Assembly (NCBI RefSeq): GCF_007845675.1
Contig: NZ_VOBR01000004.1
Location: 261,719 to 325,718, forward strand
Length of the DNA stretch: 64,000 bases
Reading direction: 5' to 3'
Origin: Lentzea tibetensis
GTDB taxonomy: Bacteria > Actinomycetota > Actinomycetes > Mycobacteriales > Pseudonocardiaceae
Both the position numbers and the translations under genes were made by a program. The notes under the pieces are model-generated. The model was not told where the DNA came from, made no database searches, and saw nothing but the letters and a program-made list of their open reading frames with translations. Positions 24,719-33,457 of this stretch are shown piece by piece (the stretch's first letter is position 1; every line of letters starts with the position of its first letter).

Positions 24719-25039
24719 GTGCCTGATGTCAAGCTCGAGATCCAGATGCTGTACGACCGCGTCATGGTGCGGATCTCGCCGGAGGATGGCGAGCGCCGCA
24801 GCAGCGGTGGCATCGTCATCCCCGCTACGGCCACCATGGCGAAGCGGCTGGCATGGGGCGACGTGTTCGGAGTCGGTACCAGCGTGCGGCACGTGAAGGT
24901 CGGCGACCGGGTGTTGTTCAACCCGGACGACCAGCTCGAGGTCGAGGTGAAGGGAACCACTTACCTCGTCATGCGCGAACGTGATCTGCACGCGGTGGCT
25001 TCCGAGCTGACCGAGCACGGGACTGGTCTGTACCTATGA
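24719..25039 (+). CDS. GroES-like co-chaperonin (Cpn10 family), lone
   Basis: A 106-residue Cpn10-fold protein: YDRVMVRISPEDGERRSSGGIVIPATA includes the mobile-loop region, then GVGTSVRHVKVGDRVLFNPDD and TYLVMRERDL. No groEL is adjacent, and the context is a thioredoxin-NHL gene upstream. The family usually caps chaperonins; stand-alone actinobacterial copies have unclear roles. GTG 24719 has no ribosome site, and TAGACT lies 7 nt upstream, so the mRNA may be leaderless. Confidence 0.85.
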   Translation: MPDVKLEIQMLYDRVMVRISPEDGERRSSGGIVIPATATMAKRLAWGDVFGVGTSVRHVKVGDRVLFNPDDQLEVEVKGTTYLVMRERDLHAVASELTEHGTGLYL

Positions 25040-25116
25040 CGGACCGGTTCGTGATCTGCGCGTGGTAGTTACACGCGTGCACGCCCTCAGACGGACGACA
25101 GGCAACGGGGAGAGCA

Positions 25117-27210
25117 GTGCCGTACGACGACGCTGACAAGACGAGAGCGATGCTGCCGGTGGCCCCTGAACCAACCGCATCCGAGAAGACCACGAAGATC
25201 TCGGTCGACGCGATGCGCGCGGACCAGGAGGCGTGGCCGCAGGACGAGCCCGACGCCGAACAGCCGACCGTCAAGACGCCGGTGCCACCGCCCGTCACGC
25301 AGGTGACGCAGCCGGTCGCACCGCCGGTCACCCAGCAGGTGACGCCGGTCACCCAGCAGGTGCCGCGGGCCGACTTCGGCGCGGACCTGACGCGGCCGGA
25401 CTTCGGCGCGGACCCGACGGTGCAGCACATGGCGCCGGTGCTCCCGGAGCCCGAGGACTCGGGTGTCTACGGGCCGGTCATGGTCGAGCCCGACGCCGAC
25501 CAGGCCGATGCCGGCAAGAACCGCAAGAAGGCGCTGATCGTCGCGGCCGCGGCCGTCGGCGCGCTGGGCCTGCTCTACGGGCTCGACATCCTGATCTCCA
25601 GCGGCAACGTGCCGCGCGGCGTGACCGTCGCCGGCGTGGACGTCGGCGGCATGAGCCACACCGCGGCCGAGTCGAAGCTGCGCGAGGCCATCGAGCCGAG
25701 GCTGGGCAAGCCGGTCGCCGCCAAGGCGGGGGACGTCGACACCGAGGTCGACCCGAAGAGCGCCGGTCTCACGCTCGACTGGAACAAGACGATCGACCGC
25801 GCGGGCAGCCAGCCGCTGAACCCGGTCACCCGCGTCACCTCGTTCTTCACCAGCCGCGAGGTCGGTGTCGCGACGCAGGCGGACGACGAGAAGCTGAACG
25901 CGGCCGTCGAGGCGCTGCGCGCGAAGACGGACCACGAGCCGACCGAGGGCACCATCAAGTTCGAGGGTGCCAAGCCGGTCGCGGTCGACCCGCACAACGG
26001 TCAGAAGCTGAAGGCCGACGAGGCAGCCAACGCGCTGATCGCGAGCTGGGCCGAGGGCCGCGTCGTCGAGCTGCCGGTCGACAGCACGCCGGTGAAGACG
26101 ACCAAGGAAGGCGTCCAGAAGATGCTGGACGAGGTCGTCAAGCCCGCCGTGTCCGGCCCGGTGCTCGTCAAGGGCGAGGGCAAGGACGCGACGCTCACGC
26201 CGGAGCAGATCGCCTCGACGCTCAGCTTCGAGCCGGGCGACGGCGGCGCGCTGAACGTCAAGCAGGACAACGCGAAGATCATCGAAGCGGCCGGCCCCCA
26301 GCTCAAGGAGACCGAGAAGGAGGGCAAGGACGCCGCCATCGTCTTCGAAGGCGGCGCGCCCAAGGTCAAGGAGTCCGTCGACGGCCTCGGCATCGACTGG
26401 GACAAGAGCTTCGCCAAGTACTTCGACGTGCTGAAGAGCTCGGACAAGCGTGAGATCAAGGCCGAGTACAAGCACACGCCCGCGAAGGTCACCACCGAGC
26501 AGGCGAACAAGATGGGCATCAAGGAGGTCATCGGCGAGTTCCAGACCGGTGGCTTCGCCGCGGACTCCGGCACCAACATCAAGGTCGTCGCCGCCAAGGT
26601 CAACGGCGCGATCGTGAAGCCCAAGGAGACGTTCAGCCTCAACGGCTACACCGGTCCGCGCGGCGTCGCGCAGGGCTACGTCGAGGCGGGCATCATCGAG
26701 AACGGCGCCCCCGGCCGCGCGGTCGGCGGTGGCATCTCGCAGTTCGCGACGACGCTCTACAACGCCGGGTACCACGCGGGCATGCAGGACGCGGGGCACA
26801 AGGAGCACAGCTACTGGATCTCCCGGTACCCGGCGGGCCGCGAGGCCACGGTGTTCATGGACGGCGCGGGCAACAGCCTGATCGACATCAAGTTCACCAA
26901 CCCGGACGACACGGGGATCGCGATCCAGACCATCTGGACGCCGTCGACGCTGAAGATCGTCCTGTGGGGCACCAAGAACTACGACGTCACGGGCTCGACC
27001 GGTGAGCGCACGAACTTCACCGAGCCGCGCGAGATCAAGAAGACCACCCAGCCGTGCGCGGCGGGTAACGGCGCGCAGGGCTTCACGGTGACCGACACCC
27101 GCACGATCAGGGACCGGCGCACCGGCCAGTCGCGGTCCGAGAGCCGCACGGTCAGGTACGACGCGGCACCCAAGATCGTCTGTGAGACGCCGCCACCACC
27201 GGCGGGCTGA
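25117..27210 (+). CDS. VanW family membrane-anchored protein
   Basis: A 697-residue protein. Residues 1-135 are a cytoplasmic acidic/Pro-rich segment with repeats of PPVTQ. A single membrane helix (KKALIVAAAAVGALGLLYGLDILI) follows near 140-160. Outside are two putative peptidoglycan-binding (PG_binding_4-like) domains and a VanW domain (FSLNGYTGPRGVAQGYVEAGII, GGGISQFATTLYNAGYHAGM). VanW proteins are linked to cell walls and glycopeptide clusters, with no settled activity. GTG 25117 has GGGGAG upstream. Confidence 0.9.
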   Translation: MPYDDADKTRAMLPVAPEPTASEKTTKISVDAMRADQEAWPQDEPDAEQPTVKTPVPPPVTQVTQPVAPPVTQQVTPVTQQVPRADFGADLTRPDFGADPTVQHMAPVLPEPEDSGVYGPVMVEPDADQADAGKNRKKALIVAAAAVGALGLLYGLDILISSGNVPRGVTVAGVDVGGMSHTAAESKLREAIEPRLGKPVAAKAGDVDTEVDPKSAGLTLDWNKTIDRAGSQPLNPVTRVTSFFTSREVGVATQADDEKLNAAVEALRAKTDHEPTEGTIKFEGAKPVAVDPHNGQKLKADEAANALIASWAEGRVVELPVDSTPVKTTKEGVQKMLDEVVKPAVSGPVLVKGEGKDATLTPEQIASTLSFEPGDGGALNVKQDNAKIIEAAGPQLKETEKEGKDAAIVFEGGAPKVKESVDGLGIDWDKSFAKYFDVLKSSDKREIKAEYKHTPAKVTTEQANKMGIKEVIGEFQTGGFAADSGTNIKVVAAKVNGAIVKPKETFSLNGYTGPRGVAQGYVEAGIIENGAPGRAVGGGISQFATTLYNAGYHAGMQDAGHKEHSYWISRYPAGREATVFMDGAGNSLIDIKFTNPDDTGIAIQTIWTPSTLKIVLWGTKNYDVTGSTGERTNFTEPREIKKTTQPCAAGNGAQGFTVTDTRTIRDRRTGQSRSESRTVRYDAAPKIVCETPPPPAG

Positions 27211-27224
27211 CTCTTCGCGGTTCC

Positions 27225-27264
27225 CAGTGGCCATGAGCGGGTACTCACCCGGTCATGGCCACTG
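27225..27264 (+). promoter_or_regulatory. Hairpin covering the DUF1206 start codon
   Basis: CAGTGGCCATGA (27225-27236) and TCATGGCCACTG (27253-27264) pair perfectly around an inner CGGGT-ACTC-ACCCG stem. It begins 15 nt after the VanW stop and its right arm includes ATG 27255 of the next gene. It may be a terminator or a translational lock. Confidence 0.5.
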
Positions 27265-28049
27265 TCGTTAACGAGGCGCGAAGACATCCCGTAGTCCAGG
27301 TTCTGGGGCGGGCGGGGATGGTGATGTACGGGGTCGTGCACGTCCTGGTGGCGTGGCTCGCGATCCAGATCGTCCTGGGCGGCGACGAGCAGGCCGACTC
27401 CAAGGGCGCGGTGTCCGAGCTCGCTCAGACCTCGTTCGGCCCGTTCCTGCTGTGGGTGCTGGTGATCGGGCTGGCGTGCTTCGCGGTGTGGCAGTTCCTG
27501 CTGGCCGGTGTGGGGTACTGGTACATCCACAAGAAGCGCAAGCGGATCACCAAGCGCATCGGCGCGGCAGCGCGCGGCATCACCGCGAGTGCGATCGCGA
27601 TCGCCGCGTTCAAGTACGCGACCGCGGGCTCGTCCGGTGACTCGACCGAACAGCAGCAGACGCTGACGGCGAAGGTCCTCGCGATGCCGGGTGGTCAGCT
27701 GCTCGTCGGTGCGGTCGCCATCGGCATCCTGGTCATCGCGTTCGTCATCGCCCGCAAGGGCGTGAAGAAGTCGTTCGAGGAAGACCTCGACATGAGCCGA
27801 GCGCCCGGTTGGATCGAGCCGGTCGGACGAGCGGGCTGGATCGCGAAGGGCGTCGCGTACGGCGTCATCGGCATCCTCGTCGGGCTAGCCGCCTTCTACG
27901 CCGATGCCGAGCAGTCCGGCGGCATGGACAAGGCGCTGCACACGGTCGTCGAGCAGCCCTACGGCGCGTTCCTGCTGACCGCGGTCGCGCTCGGCATGGC
28001 GGCGTTCGGCGTGTACTGCTTCGTCGCCGCACGCGCCCTCAAGGGGTGA
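27255..28049 (+). CDS. DUF1206 integral membrane protein
   Basis: A 264-residue protein of three repeated two-helix units, each starting with a Gly-Arg-Ala-Gly motif: LGRAGMVMYGVVHVLVAWLA, then ARGITASAIAIAAF, then VGRAGWIAKGVAYGVIGILVG. This is the DUF1206 plan, with six membrane helices. Function unknown. ATG 27255 lies inside a strong inverted repeat, so initiation may be structure-controlled. The gene ends at a bidirectional terminator shared with fadE5. Confidence 0.87.
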   Translation: MATVVNEARRHPVVQVLGRAGMVMYGVVHVLVAWLAIQIVLGGDEQADSKGAVSELAQTSFGPFLLWVLVIGLACFAVWQFLLAGVGYWYIHKKRKRITKRIGAAARGITASAIAIAAFKYATAGSSGDSTEQQQTLTAKVLAMPGGQLLVGAVAIGILVIAFVIARKGVKKSFEEDLDMSRAPGWIEPVGRAGWIAKGVAYGVIGILVGLAAFYADAEQSGGMDKALHTVVEQPYGAFLLTAVALGMAAFGVYCFVAARALKG

Positions 28050-28054
28050 AAAAC

Positions 28055-28090
28055 GGGGCCTCGCACCTCGGGCAGGAGGTGCGAGGCCCC
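28055..28090. terminator. Bidirectional terminator between DUF1206 gene and fadE5
   Basis: GGGGCCTCGCACCT (28055-28068) and AGGTGCGAGGCCCC (28077-28090) form a perfect 14-bp stem with an 8-nt loop. An A-run (28049-28053) precedes it, giving a U-tract on the minus strand for fadE5. Confidence 0.8.
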
Positions 28091-28113
28091 GTCGTCTCTG
28101 CGGGACCGGAGAA

Positions 28114-29949
28114 CTAGAAGACGTTCTCGTCCAGGTCCATCAGCGCGTTGTCGGTCTGCTCGGCGATCTTGCGGCGCGCGGTCAGCTCCGGCAGGACGCT
28201 CTTCGCGAAGAAGGACGCGACGGCGACCTTGCCCTCGTAGAACGCCTTGTCCTTGGCCGACGGGGTGCCCGCCAGCTTCTGCAGCGCGACCTCGGCCTGG
28301 CGCAGCAGCAGCCAGCCGACGAGGACGTCACCGGCGGTCATCAGCAGGCGGACCGAGTTCTGGCCGACCTTGTAGATGTTCCGCACGTCCTCCTGCGAGG
28401 TGGTCAGGAAGCCGACCAGCGCGCCCAGCATGCCCTGCAGGTCCTCGAGACCCTGCTTGAGCAGCGCCCGCTCCTCCTTCAGGCGGCCGTTGCCACCCTC
28501 GTTGTCGAGGAACTTCTGGATCTCGCCGTTGATGAAGCCGAGCGCCTGGCCCTTGTCGCGGATGATCTTCCGGAAGAAGAAGTCCAGCGACTGGATGGCC
28601 GTGGTGCCCTCGTACAGCGAGTCGATCTTCGCGTCGCGGATGTACTGCTCGATCGGGTACTCCTGCAGGAAGCCCGAGCCGCCCAACGTCTGCAGCGACT
28701 GCGCGAGCTGCTCGTACGCGCGCTCCGAGCCGACGCCCTTGACGATCGGGAGCAGCAGGTCGTTGACCTTCGCCGCCAGCTCCGCGTCGTCGCCGCCGAG
28801 CATCACCTTGTCCTGGAACGTCGCCGTGTACAGGTACACCGCGCGCAGGCCCTCGGCGTACGCCTTCTGCAGCATCAGGCTGCGGCGCACGTCCGGGTGG
28901 TTGGTGATGGTGACGCGCGGGGCGGTCTTGTCCGTCATGCGCGTCAGGTCGGCGCTCTGCACGCGCTCCTTGGCGTAGGACAGCGCGTTCAGGTAACCGG
29001 TCGACAGCGTCGCGATGGCCTTGGTGCCGACCATCATGCGGGCGTACTCGATGACGTCGAACATCTGCGCGATGCCGTCGTGCACCTCGCCCAGCAGCCA
29101 GCCCTTGGCGGGTACGCCGTGCTGGCCGAAGGTCAGCTCGCACGTGGTGGACGCTTTGAGGCCCATCTTGTGCTCGACGTTGGTGACGAAGGCGCCGTTG
29201 CGCTCGCCCAGGTCACCGCTCTCCGGGTCGAAGTGGAACTTCGGCACGAGGAACAGCGACAGGCCCTTGGTGCCCGGCTTCGCCTCGATGCCTTCGCCCT
29301 CGGGACGCGCCAGCACCATGTGCATGATGTTCTCGGTGAGGTCCTGGTCCGCGGACGTGATGAAGCGCTTCACGCCCTCGATGTGCCAGGTGCCGTCGTC
29401 CTGCTTGATGGCCTTGGTGCGGCCGGCGCCGACGTCCGAACCCGCGTCCGGCTCGGTCAGCACCATCGTGGCGCCCCAGCCGCGCTCGATCATCAGGTTG
29501 GCCCAGTGCTTGTCGCGCTCAGTGCCGTTGTTGTAGACGACCGTCGCGAAGCTCGGACCCGCCAGGTACATGTAGATCGCCGGGTTGGCACCGAGCATCA
29601 GCTCGGACGCGGCCCAGGTGACCGACGGCGGGGTGCCGAAGCCGCCCAGCTCGTTCGGCAGGAACAGGCGGTACCACTCGCCGTCCCAGACCGCCTTGTA
29701 CGACTTCTTCAGCGACTCGGGCAGCGTGGCGGTGTGGGTCTTCGGGTCGAACACCGGCGGGTTGCGGTCGGCGTCGACGAAGGAGTCCCCGAGCGGACCC
29801 TCCGACAGGTTCTTCAGCTCGGCCAGCACGCCGCGCGCGGTGTCCTCGTCGGACTGCTCGAACGGCCCCGTGCCGAGGTGGTCCTGCACGTTGAAGACCT
29901 CGAACAGGTTGAACTCGAGATCCCGGACGTTGCTCTTGTAGTGGCCCAT
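28114..29949 (-). CDS. fadE5: Long-form acyl-CoA dehydrogenase, FadE5-like
   Basis: A 611-residue acyl-CoA dehydrogenase of the FadE5 class, the same length as the mycobacterial enzyme. It contains [28 protein letters not shown] and catalytic Glu 447 in YEGTTAIQS, and has the extra C-terminal helical domain (DUF4974-like tail) of this class. FadE5 oxidises a broad range of acyl-CoAs and delivers electrons to ETF. It stands apart from the fabG4/fadA2 cluster but carries related TACT-N4-AGTA sites upstream. ATG 29949 has AGGAGTGAG upstream. Confidence 0.93.
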   Translation of the reverse strand: MGHYKSNVRDLEFNLFEVFNVQDHLGTGPFEQSDEDTARGVLAELKNLSEGPLGDSFVDADRNPPVFDPKTHTATLPESLKKSYKAVWDGEWYRLFLPNELGGFGTPPSVTWAASELMLGANPAIYMYLAGPSFATVVYNNGTERDKHWANLMIERGWGATMVLTEPDAGSDVGAGRTKAIKQDDGTWHIEGVKRFITSADQDLTENIMHMVLARPEGEGIEAKPGTKGLSLFLVPKFHFDPESGDLGERNGAFVTNVEHKMGLKASTTCELTFGQHGVPAKGWLLGEVHDGIAQMFDVIEYARMMVGTKAIATLSTGYLNALSYAKERVQSADLTRMTDKTAPRVTITNHPDVRRSLMLQKAYAEGLRAVYLYTATFQDKVMLGGDDAELAAKVNDLLLPIVKGVGSERAYEQLAQSLQTLGGSGFLQEYPIEQYIRDAKIDSLYEGTTAIQSLDFFFRKIIRDKGQALGFINGEIQKFLDNEGGNGRLKEERALLKQGLEDLQGMLGALVGFLTTSQEDVRNIYKVGQNSVRLLMTAGDVLVGWLLLRQAEVALQKLAGTPSAKDKAFYEGKVAVASFFAKSVLPELTARRKIAEQTDNALMDLDENVF

Positions 29950-30282
29950 CTCGTCAGCTCACTCCTCAGGGTCGCGGCGGCGAATCGCCTACTGACCGGT
30001 AACAACAGCATATTACTTGCCAGTAACCCCGGCAAGGGGCCCCACCCGCTCGTGGTCAATCAGACACTGCAGCGCCTTGGCGTGCGCCCAAACGTGCCAA
30101 CGCTGTTCACATGGGAGAACAAGAGTCACGAATGTGATTCAAGACCGCCGTAACTCTTCCCTCACGGGCAACGGCCTCGTAAGACCTACGTCACATATCC
30201 CGTGCGGATGTGCCAGGTTCCGCCGCCCCGAGGCCTGGTGCGCTCTCGCGGGCACATACGTGTGCACACGCAGGGAGGTCAC
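29950..30282. other. Divergent intergenic region, fadE5 / sodium:solute symporter
   Basis: These 333 nt hold the fadE5 control sites at the left. The rest is relatively AT-rich, with no credible frame. CACATACGTGTG (30254-30265), an imperfect palindrome 18 nt before the symporter start, may be an operator. Confidence 0.5.
29990..30026. promoter_or_regulatory. TACT-N4-AGTA type sites upstream of fadE5
   Basis: TTACTTGCCAGTAA (30013-30026) has exact TACT-N4-AGTA half-sites. TACTGACCGGTA (29990-30001) differs by one base in the right half-site. Centres are 24 bp apart, not 16 as in the other two promoters, so occupancy may differ. Confidence 0.6.
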
Positions 30283-31797
30283 ATGGGCACCCTCGACTGG
30301 ATCGTCGTCGCTGGGTACTTCTTCGTGATGGTCGCGATCGGAATCTGGTCGCGCGGGCGGATCCACAACATCTCCGACTTTTTCACCGCGGGCGGCAAGA
30401 TGCCCTGGTGGTTGTCGGGCATCTCGCACCACATGTCCGGCTACAGCGCCGTCATGTTCGTGGCGTTCGCGGCCGAGGCCTACCGGCTCGGTCTCACCGT
30501 CTACGTCTGGTGGTCGCTGACCATCGGCATCGGTGTCGGCATCGGCGCGTTCCTCTGGGCACCGGCCTGGAACCGGCTGCGCAGCAAGCACGGCGTCAAG
30601 TCGCCGCTCGAGTACCTGGCCCGCCGGTACAACGTGCCCACGCAGCAGGTGATGGCGTGGGCCGGTGCGATGCTCAAGGTCGTCGACATCGCGGCCAAGT
30701 GGGTCGCGGTCGCGTTGCTGCTCCAGGGCTTCGCGGGTGTCCCGATCTTCTGGGGCATCGCGCTCACCGGTGTCGTGACGATGATCTACTCGGTGCTCGG
30801 CGGTCTCTGGGCCGACGCGCTCACCGACTTCGGCCAGTTCATCATCCAGGCCGCGGCCGGCTTCGCGATGTTCTTCGCGGTGGCGTCGCACTTCGGCGGC
30901 ATCTCGTTCATGTGGGAGATCTGGGACAAGCTCCCGGAGAACCACAGCGAGCCGCTGGCGGGCCCGTACACGCTGACCTTCTTCATGGCGTTGTTCCTCA
31001 TCAAGACCCTCGAGTACAACGGCGGCATGTGGAACCTGGCGCAGCGCTACATGGCCGCGCCGTCCGGTTACGAGGCCAAGCGCTCCGCACTGCTCTCGGC
31101 GGGCCTCTGGCTGGTGTGGCCGCTGGTGCTGTTCTTCCCGATGTGGGCGGCGCCGCTGATCGTGCCCGGCATGGAGAACAACGCCGAGCAGGCGTACGTC
31201 GCGATGGGCAAGATGATGCTCCCGGCCGGCATGATCGGCCTGGTGCTCGCGGGCTTCTTCTCGCACACGATGGCGATGGTGTCCTCGGACGCCAACGTGA
31301 TCACCGCGGTCATCACCCGCGACATCCTGCCGCGCATCTGGAAGGGCGCGGTCCGGCTGTCGTCGGACGCCCAGCTGCAACTGGCCCGCGTCACCACGTT
31401 CCTCTTCATCGGCCTGTCCATGACGATCGCACTGACAGCCGACACGAAGGGATTCGTGCTGAAAGTCGTGATCGCGCTCGTCGCGGCCACCATGGGCCCG
31501 ATCGCGATCCCGTTGATGCTCGGCCTGCTGCCCTGGTTCCGGAAGTTCGGCCCGTCGGCGGCGATCGCGTCCGTCGTGGGTGGTCTGAGCACCTGGGCGT
31601 TCCTCTACACCGAGCAGCAGTTCCTGAAGGACTTCACGGTGACCCAGGCGCTCATCGTGTCGACGCCGCTGATCGTGTCGCTGGTGCTCTACCTGGGGAT
31701 CGGGCTGCTCAAGCCGGAGCCCTCGGAGTCCCGTGACGAGCTGCTCGAGTCGCTGCGCTCCGACGAGCCCGAGCGCGACGAGGCCGTCAAGGCGTAG
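30283..31797 (+). CDS. Sodium:solute symporter (SSS family)
   Basis: A 504-residue integral membrane protein with about 13 helices. SSS features include the N-terminal DWIVVAGYFFVMVAIGIWSRGR, the FTAGGKMPWWLSGISHHMSGYS signature-like region and the GGLWADALTDFGQFI segment. It imports a solute with Na+; the family includes transporters for sugars, proline, pantothenate and carboxylates, and the specificity cannot be read. ATG 30283 has GGGAGG 5 nt upstream. The C-terminus is acidic. Confidence 0.9.
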   Translation: MGTLDWIVVAGYFFVMVAIGIWSRGRIHNISDFFTAGGKMPWWLSGISHHMSGYSAVMFVAFAAEAYRLGLTVYVWWSLTIGIGVGIGAFLWAPAWNRLRSKHGVKSPLEYLARRYNVPTQQVMAWAGAMLKVVDIAAKWVAVALLLQGFAGVPIFWGIALTGVVTMIYSVLGGLWADALTDFGQFIIQAAAGFAMFFAVASHFGGISFMWEIWDKLPENHSEPLAGPYTLTFFMALFLIKTLEYNGGMWNLAQRYMAAPSGYEAKRSALLSAGLWLVWPLVLFFPMWAAPLIVPGMENNAEQAYVAMGKMMLPAGMIGLVLAGFFSHTMAMVSSDANVITAVITRDILPRIWKGAVRLSSDAQLQLARVTTFLFIGLSMTIALTADTKGFVLKVVIALVAATMGPIAIPLMLGLLPWFRKFGPSAAIASVVGGLSTWAFLYTEQQFLKDFTVTQALIVSTPLIVSLVLYLGIGLLKPEPSESRDELLESLRSDEPERDEAVKA

Positions 31798-31804
31798 GTG
31801 GTGA

Positions 31805-31848
31805 CCAGCAGGGCGGCGGCGAGCACGACGGCGCCGCCGCCCTGCTGG
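31805..31848 (+). terminator. 16-bp hairpin after symporter gene
   Basis: CCAGCAGGGCGGCGGC (31805-31820) and GCCGCCGCCCTGCTGG (31833-31848) pair perfectly around a 12-nt loop, 8 nt after the symporter stop. No U-tract follows. Confidence 0.65.
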
Positions 31849-31991
31849 TCCACGAGCCCCCGGCGGCCAGGCTGAGCAGCGCCGTGAGGCCGTGCAGGAT
31901 CTTGGTCATCCCCGGTGGACGTCTCACGTCACCCTGTGGTTGTTCTCATCGTCGCGAGACTGCGCGCGTTCCTGCGGGCACAGTGGAGTGC

Positions 31992-32414
31992 ATGGGATCG
32001 TGGCAGCCGATGGACGACGCCGAGCTGGCCGCCGGCTGGCGGCTGTGGCTCGAGCTGAGCACCCGCGTCTGGCCGGATCCGTCGTGGGACGGAACACCGG
32101 CGGACGCGATCCGGCAGATGCGCGACCTGCTGGCCGCGTGCGAGGAGATCAGGGCCTCCTACGTCGGCGAGAGCACCGCGCCGTCGATCGCACTGCTGCA
32201 GCTGCTCCAGTCGATGACCTTCGTCGCGAGCTTCCCCGTCGACCTGTGGCACGACGACACCCACCCGCTGGACGTCGAACGCGCCGCGCTGCTGCACGGC
32301 GACCTCGCGTCGTTCGCCGAACACGTGGCAGGCGTGCGCGCGGCGCTGGCTCGCGGCGGCGGCTGGGCCTCGCTGGACGCCGAACGTCGCCCGTGGGGCC
32401 TACCGGTCGACTGA
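31992..32414 (+). CDS. Hypothetical protein
   Basis: A 140-residue acidic, Trp-rich protein (ELAAGWRLWLELSTRVWPD; VASFPVDLWHDDTHPLDVERAALL). It is mostly helical with no membrane segment. ATG 31992 follows GGAG by 4 nt and gives a sensible N-terminus. It converges with the PH-like gene, overlapping by 15 nt. The family is not recognised. Confidence 0.65.
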   Translation: MGSWQPMDDAELAAGWRLWLELSTRVWPDPSWDGTPADAIRQMRDLLAACEEIRASYVGESTAPSIALLQLLQSMTFVASFPVDLWHDDTHPLDVERAALLHGDLASFAEHVAGVRAALARGGGWASLDAERRPWGLPVD

Positions 32415-32828
32415 CCGCGCGTTGATCGCCTCGACGATCGTCTGACCGATCTTCTCGTCGTCCGCAGGGCTGCCCTTGTAGACGTCGCACGGCACGGTCT
32501 TGCCGTCCGTCAGCTTCAGGTAGAGGGCGTCACGGGCGATGAACCCGCTGCTCGACCTGAGCTCCGCACCCTCGATCTCGGCCCACTTCAGCTTGCGGTC
32601 GCGCATGTGGTTGCGCACCTCGATGCCGTCGTCGGTGAGCACGACCGCCACGCGCCACGTCCGCCAGGTGCCGTAGAGCAGGAAGGCGATGAACGCGGCC
32701 GAGCCCCACACCTGCGCCGTGGAGCCGCGGTTGATGCCGAAGACGAGGTAGACCGCCGCCAGCACCAGCAGGAACGCGAAGCCTGCCACCTGGACGGCCC
32801 GGATCTTGGGCTGGTTGAACGTCGTCAT
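32400..32828 (-). CDS. Bacterial PH-domain membrane protein
   Basis: A 142-residue protein. Two membrane helices (VAGFAFLLVLAAVYLVFG; GSAAFIAFLLYGTWRTWR) precede a small beta domain: VVLTDDGIEVRNHMRDRKLKWAEIEGAEL, as in bacterial PH domains, then a Cys-containing strand. Its ATG overlaps the upstream paralogue stop as ATGA. The pair probably forms a heteromer in the membrane, which is inference. Confidence 0.75.
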   Translation of the reverse strand: MTTFNQPKIRAVQVAGFAFLLVLAAVYLVFGINRGSTAQVWGSAAFIAFLLYGTWRTWRVAVVLTDDGIEVRNHMRDRKLKWAEIEGAELRSSSGFIARDALYLKLTDGKTVPCDVYKGSPADDEKIGQTIVEAINARSVDR

Positions 32829-33265
32829 GGTGTTGTCACCACCCTGGCGTTCAACGCCTGCAGGACGTGCTGGGTGGCCCGCATGTCGTCGAGCGGGCCG
32901 TCACCGAAGGCGTGGCACCGCACCTCCCGGCCGTCCTCGAGGAGGAGGAACACGCCGCCGGGCTGGTAGAACCGCGGGAACATCCGGTACTCGGCTCCGG
33001 TGATCTCGCTCCACCGCAGGTGGTGGTCGCGGAGCTGGTTCCGCACGACGACACCGTCCGCGGTGACGGTGATCGACTGCCGCCACACCCGCCAGATGCC
33101 CCACACCGCTACTGGCGCGGTCATGCTCGACAACACCATCTGCACGGGATCCGGCTGGCCGAGCAACGGCACGAGGCCCGCGATGGCCCCGACCAGCACG
33201 ATCCCGAAGGCGACCACGCCGAAGGCGCGCAGTCGCGGCTGGAAGTACCTGACGGGCTGGTCCAT
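32825..33265 (-). CDS. Bacterial PH-domain membrane protein (paralogue)
   Basis: A 146-residue protein with the same plan as its downstream neighbour: two membrane helices and ITVTADGVVVRNQLRDHHLRWSEITGAEYRM, with the matching GREVRCHAFGD strand. The V-R-N-x-x-R-D-x-x-L-x-W-x-E-I block is shared, so the two genes arose by tandem duplication. ATG 33265 is 193 nt from the divergent SDR-P450 gene. Confidence 0.75.
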   Translation of the reverse strand: MDQPVRYFQPRLRAFGVVAFGIVLVGAIAGLVPLLGQPDPVQMVLSSMTAPVAVWGIWRVWRQSITVTADGVVVRNQLRDHHLRWSEITGAEYRMFPRFYQPGGVFLLLEDGREVRCHAFGDGPLDDMRATQHVLQALNARVVTTP

Positions 33266-33457
33266 GAGCCGCAGCCTAACGACAGAGCGTCGGCCTGATC
33301 GAGCGAACGGCCGCCCTGTTCGGATTCGCGATCAAAGGATCTAGGTCGCGCATTTGTCTCACCACGGGTGGTGGAGCGACCACATTTGAGGCGCGACCGA
33401 GGTAGCCGAAGTCGGCGACCCGAGTTGACGGCCTCAGGCCGAGTTACCGTCCGCCCC

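Noticed and set aside
21781-24960. Minus-strand open frame of 1059 codons
   Set aside because: It is antisense to the pentapeptide, thioredoxin-NHL and GroES-like genes; its Arg/Val/Asp-rich composition is typical of a high-GC shadow frame and no domain is seen.
31786-31909. Minus-strand 40-codon frame starting MTKILHGLTALLSLAAGG
   Set aside because: The start resembles a small membrane protein, but the frame passes into Pro/Ser/Cys-rich nonsense through the symporter terminator hairpin. It may be a remnant but cannot be supported.
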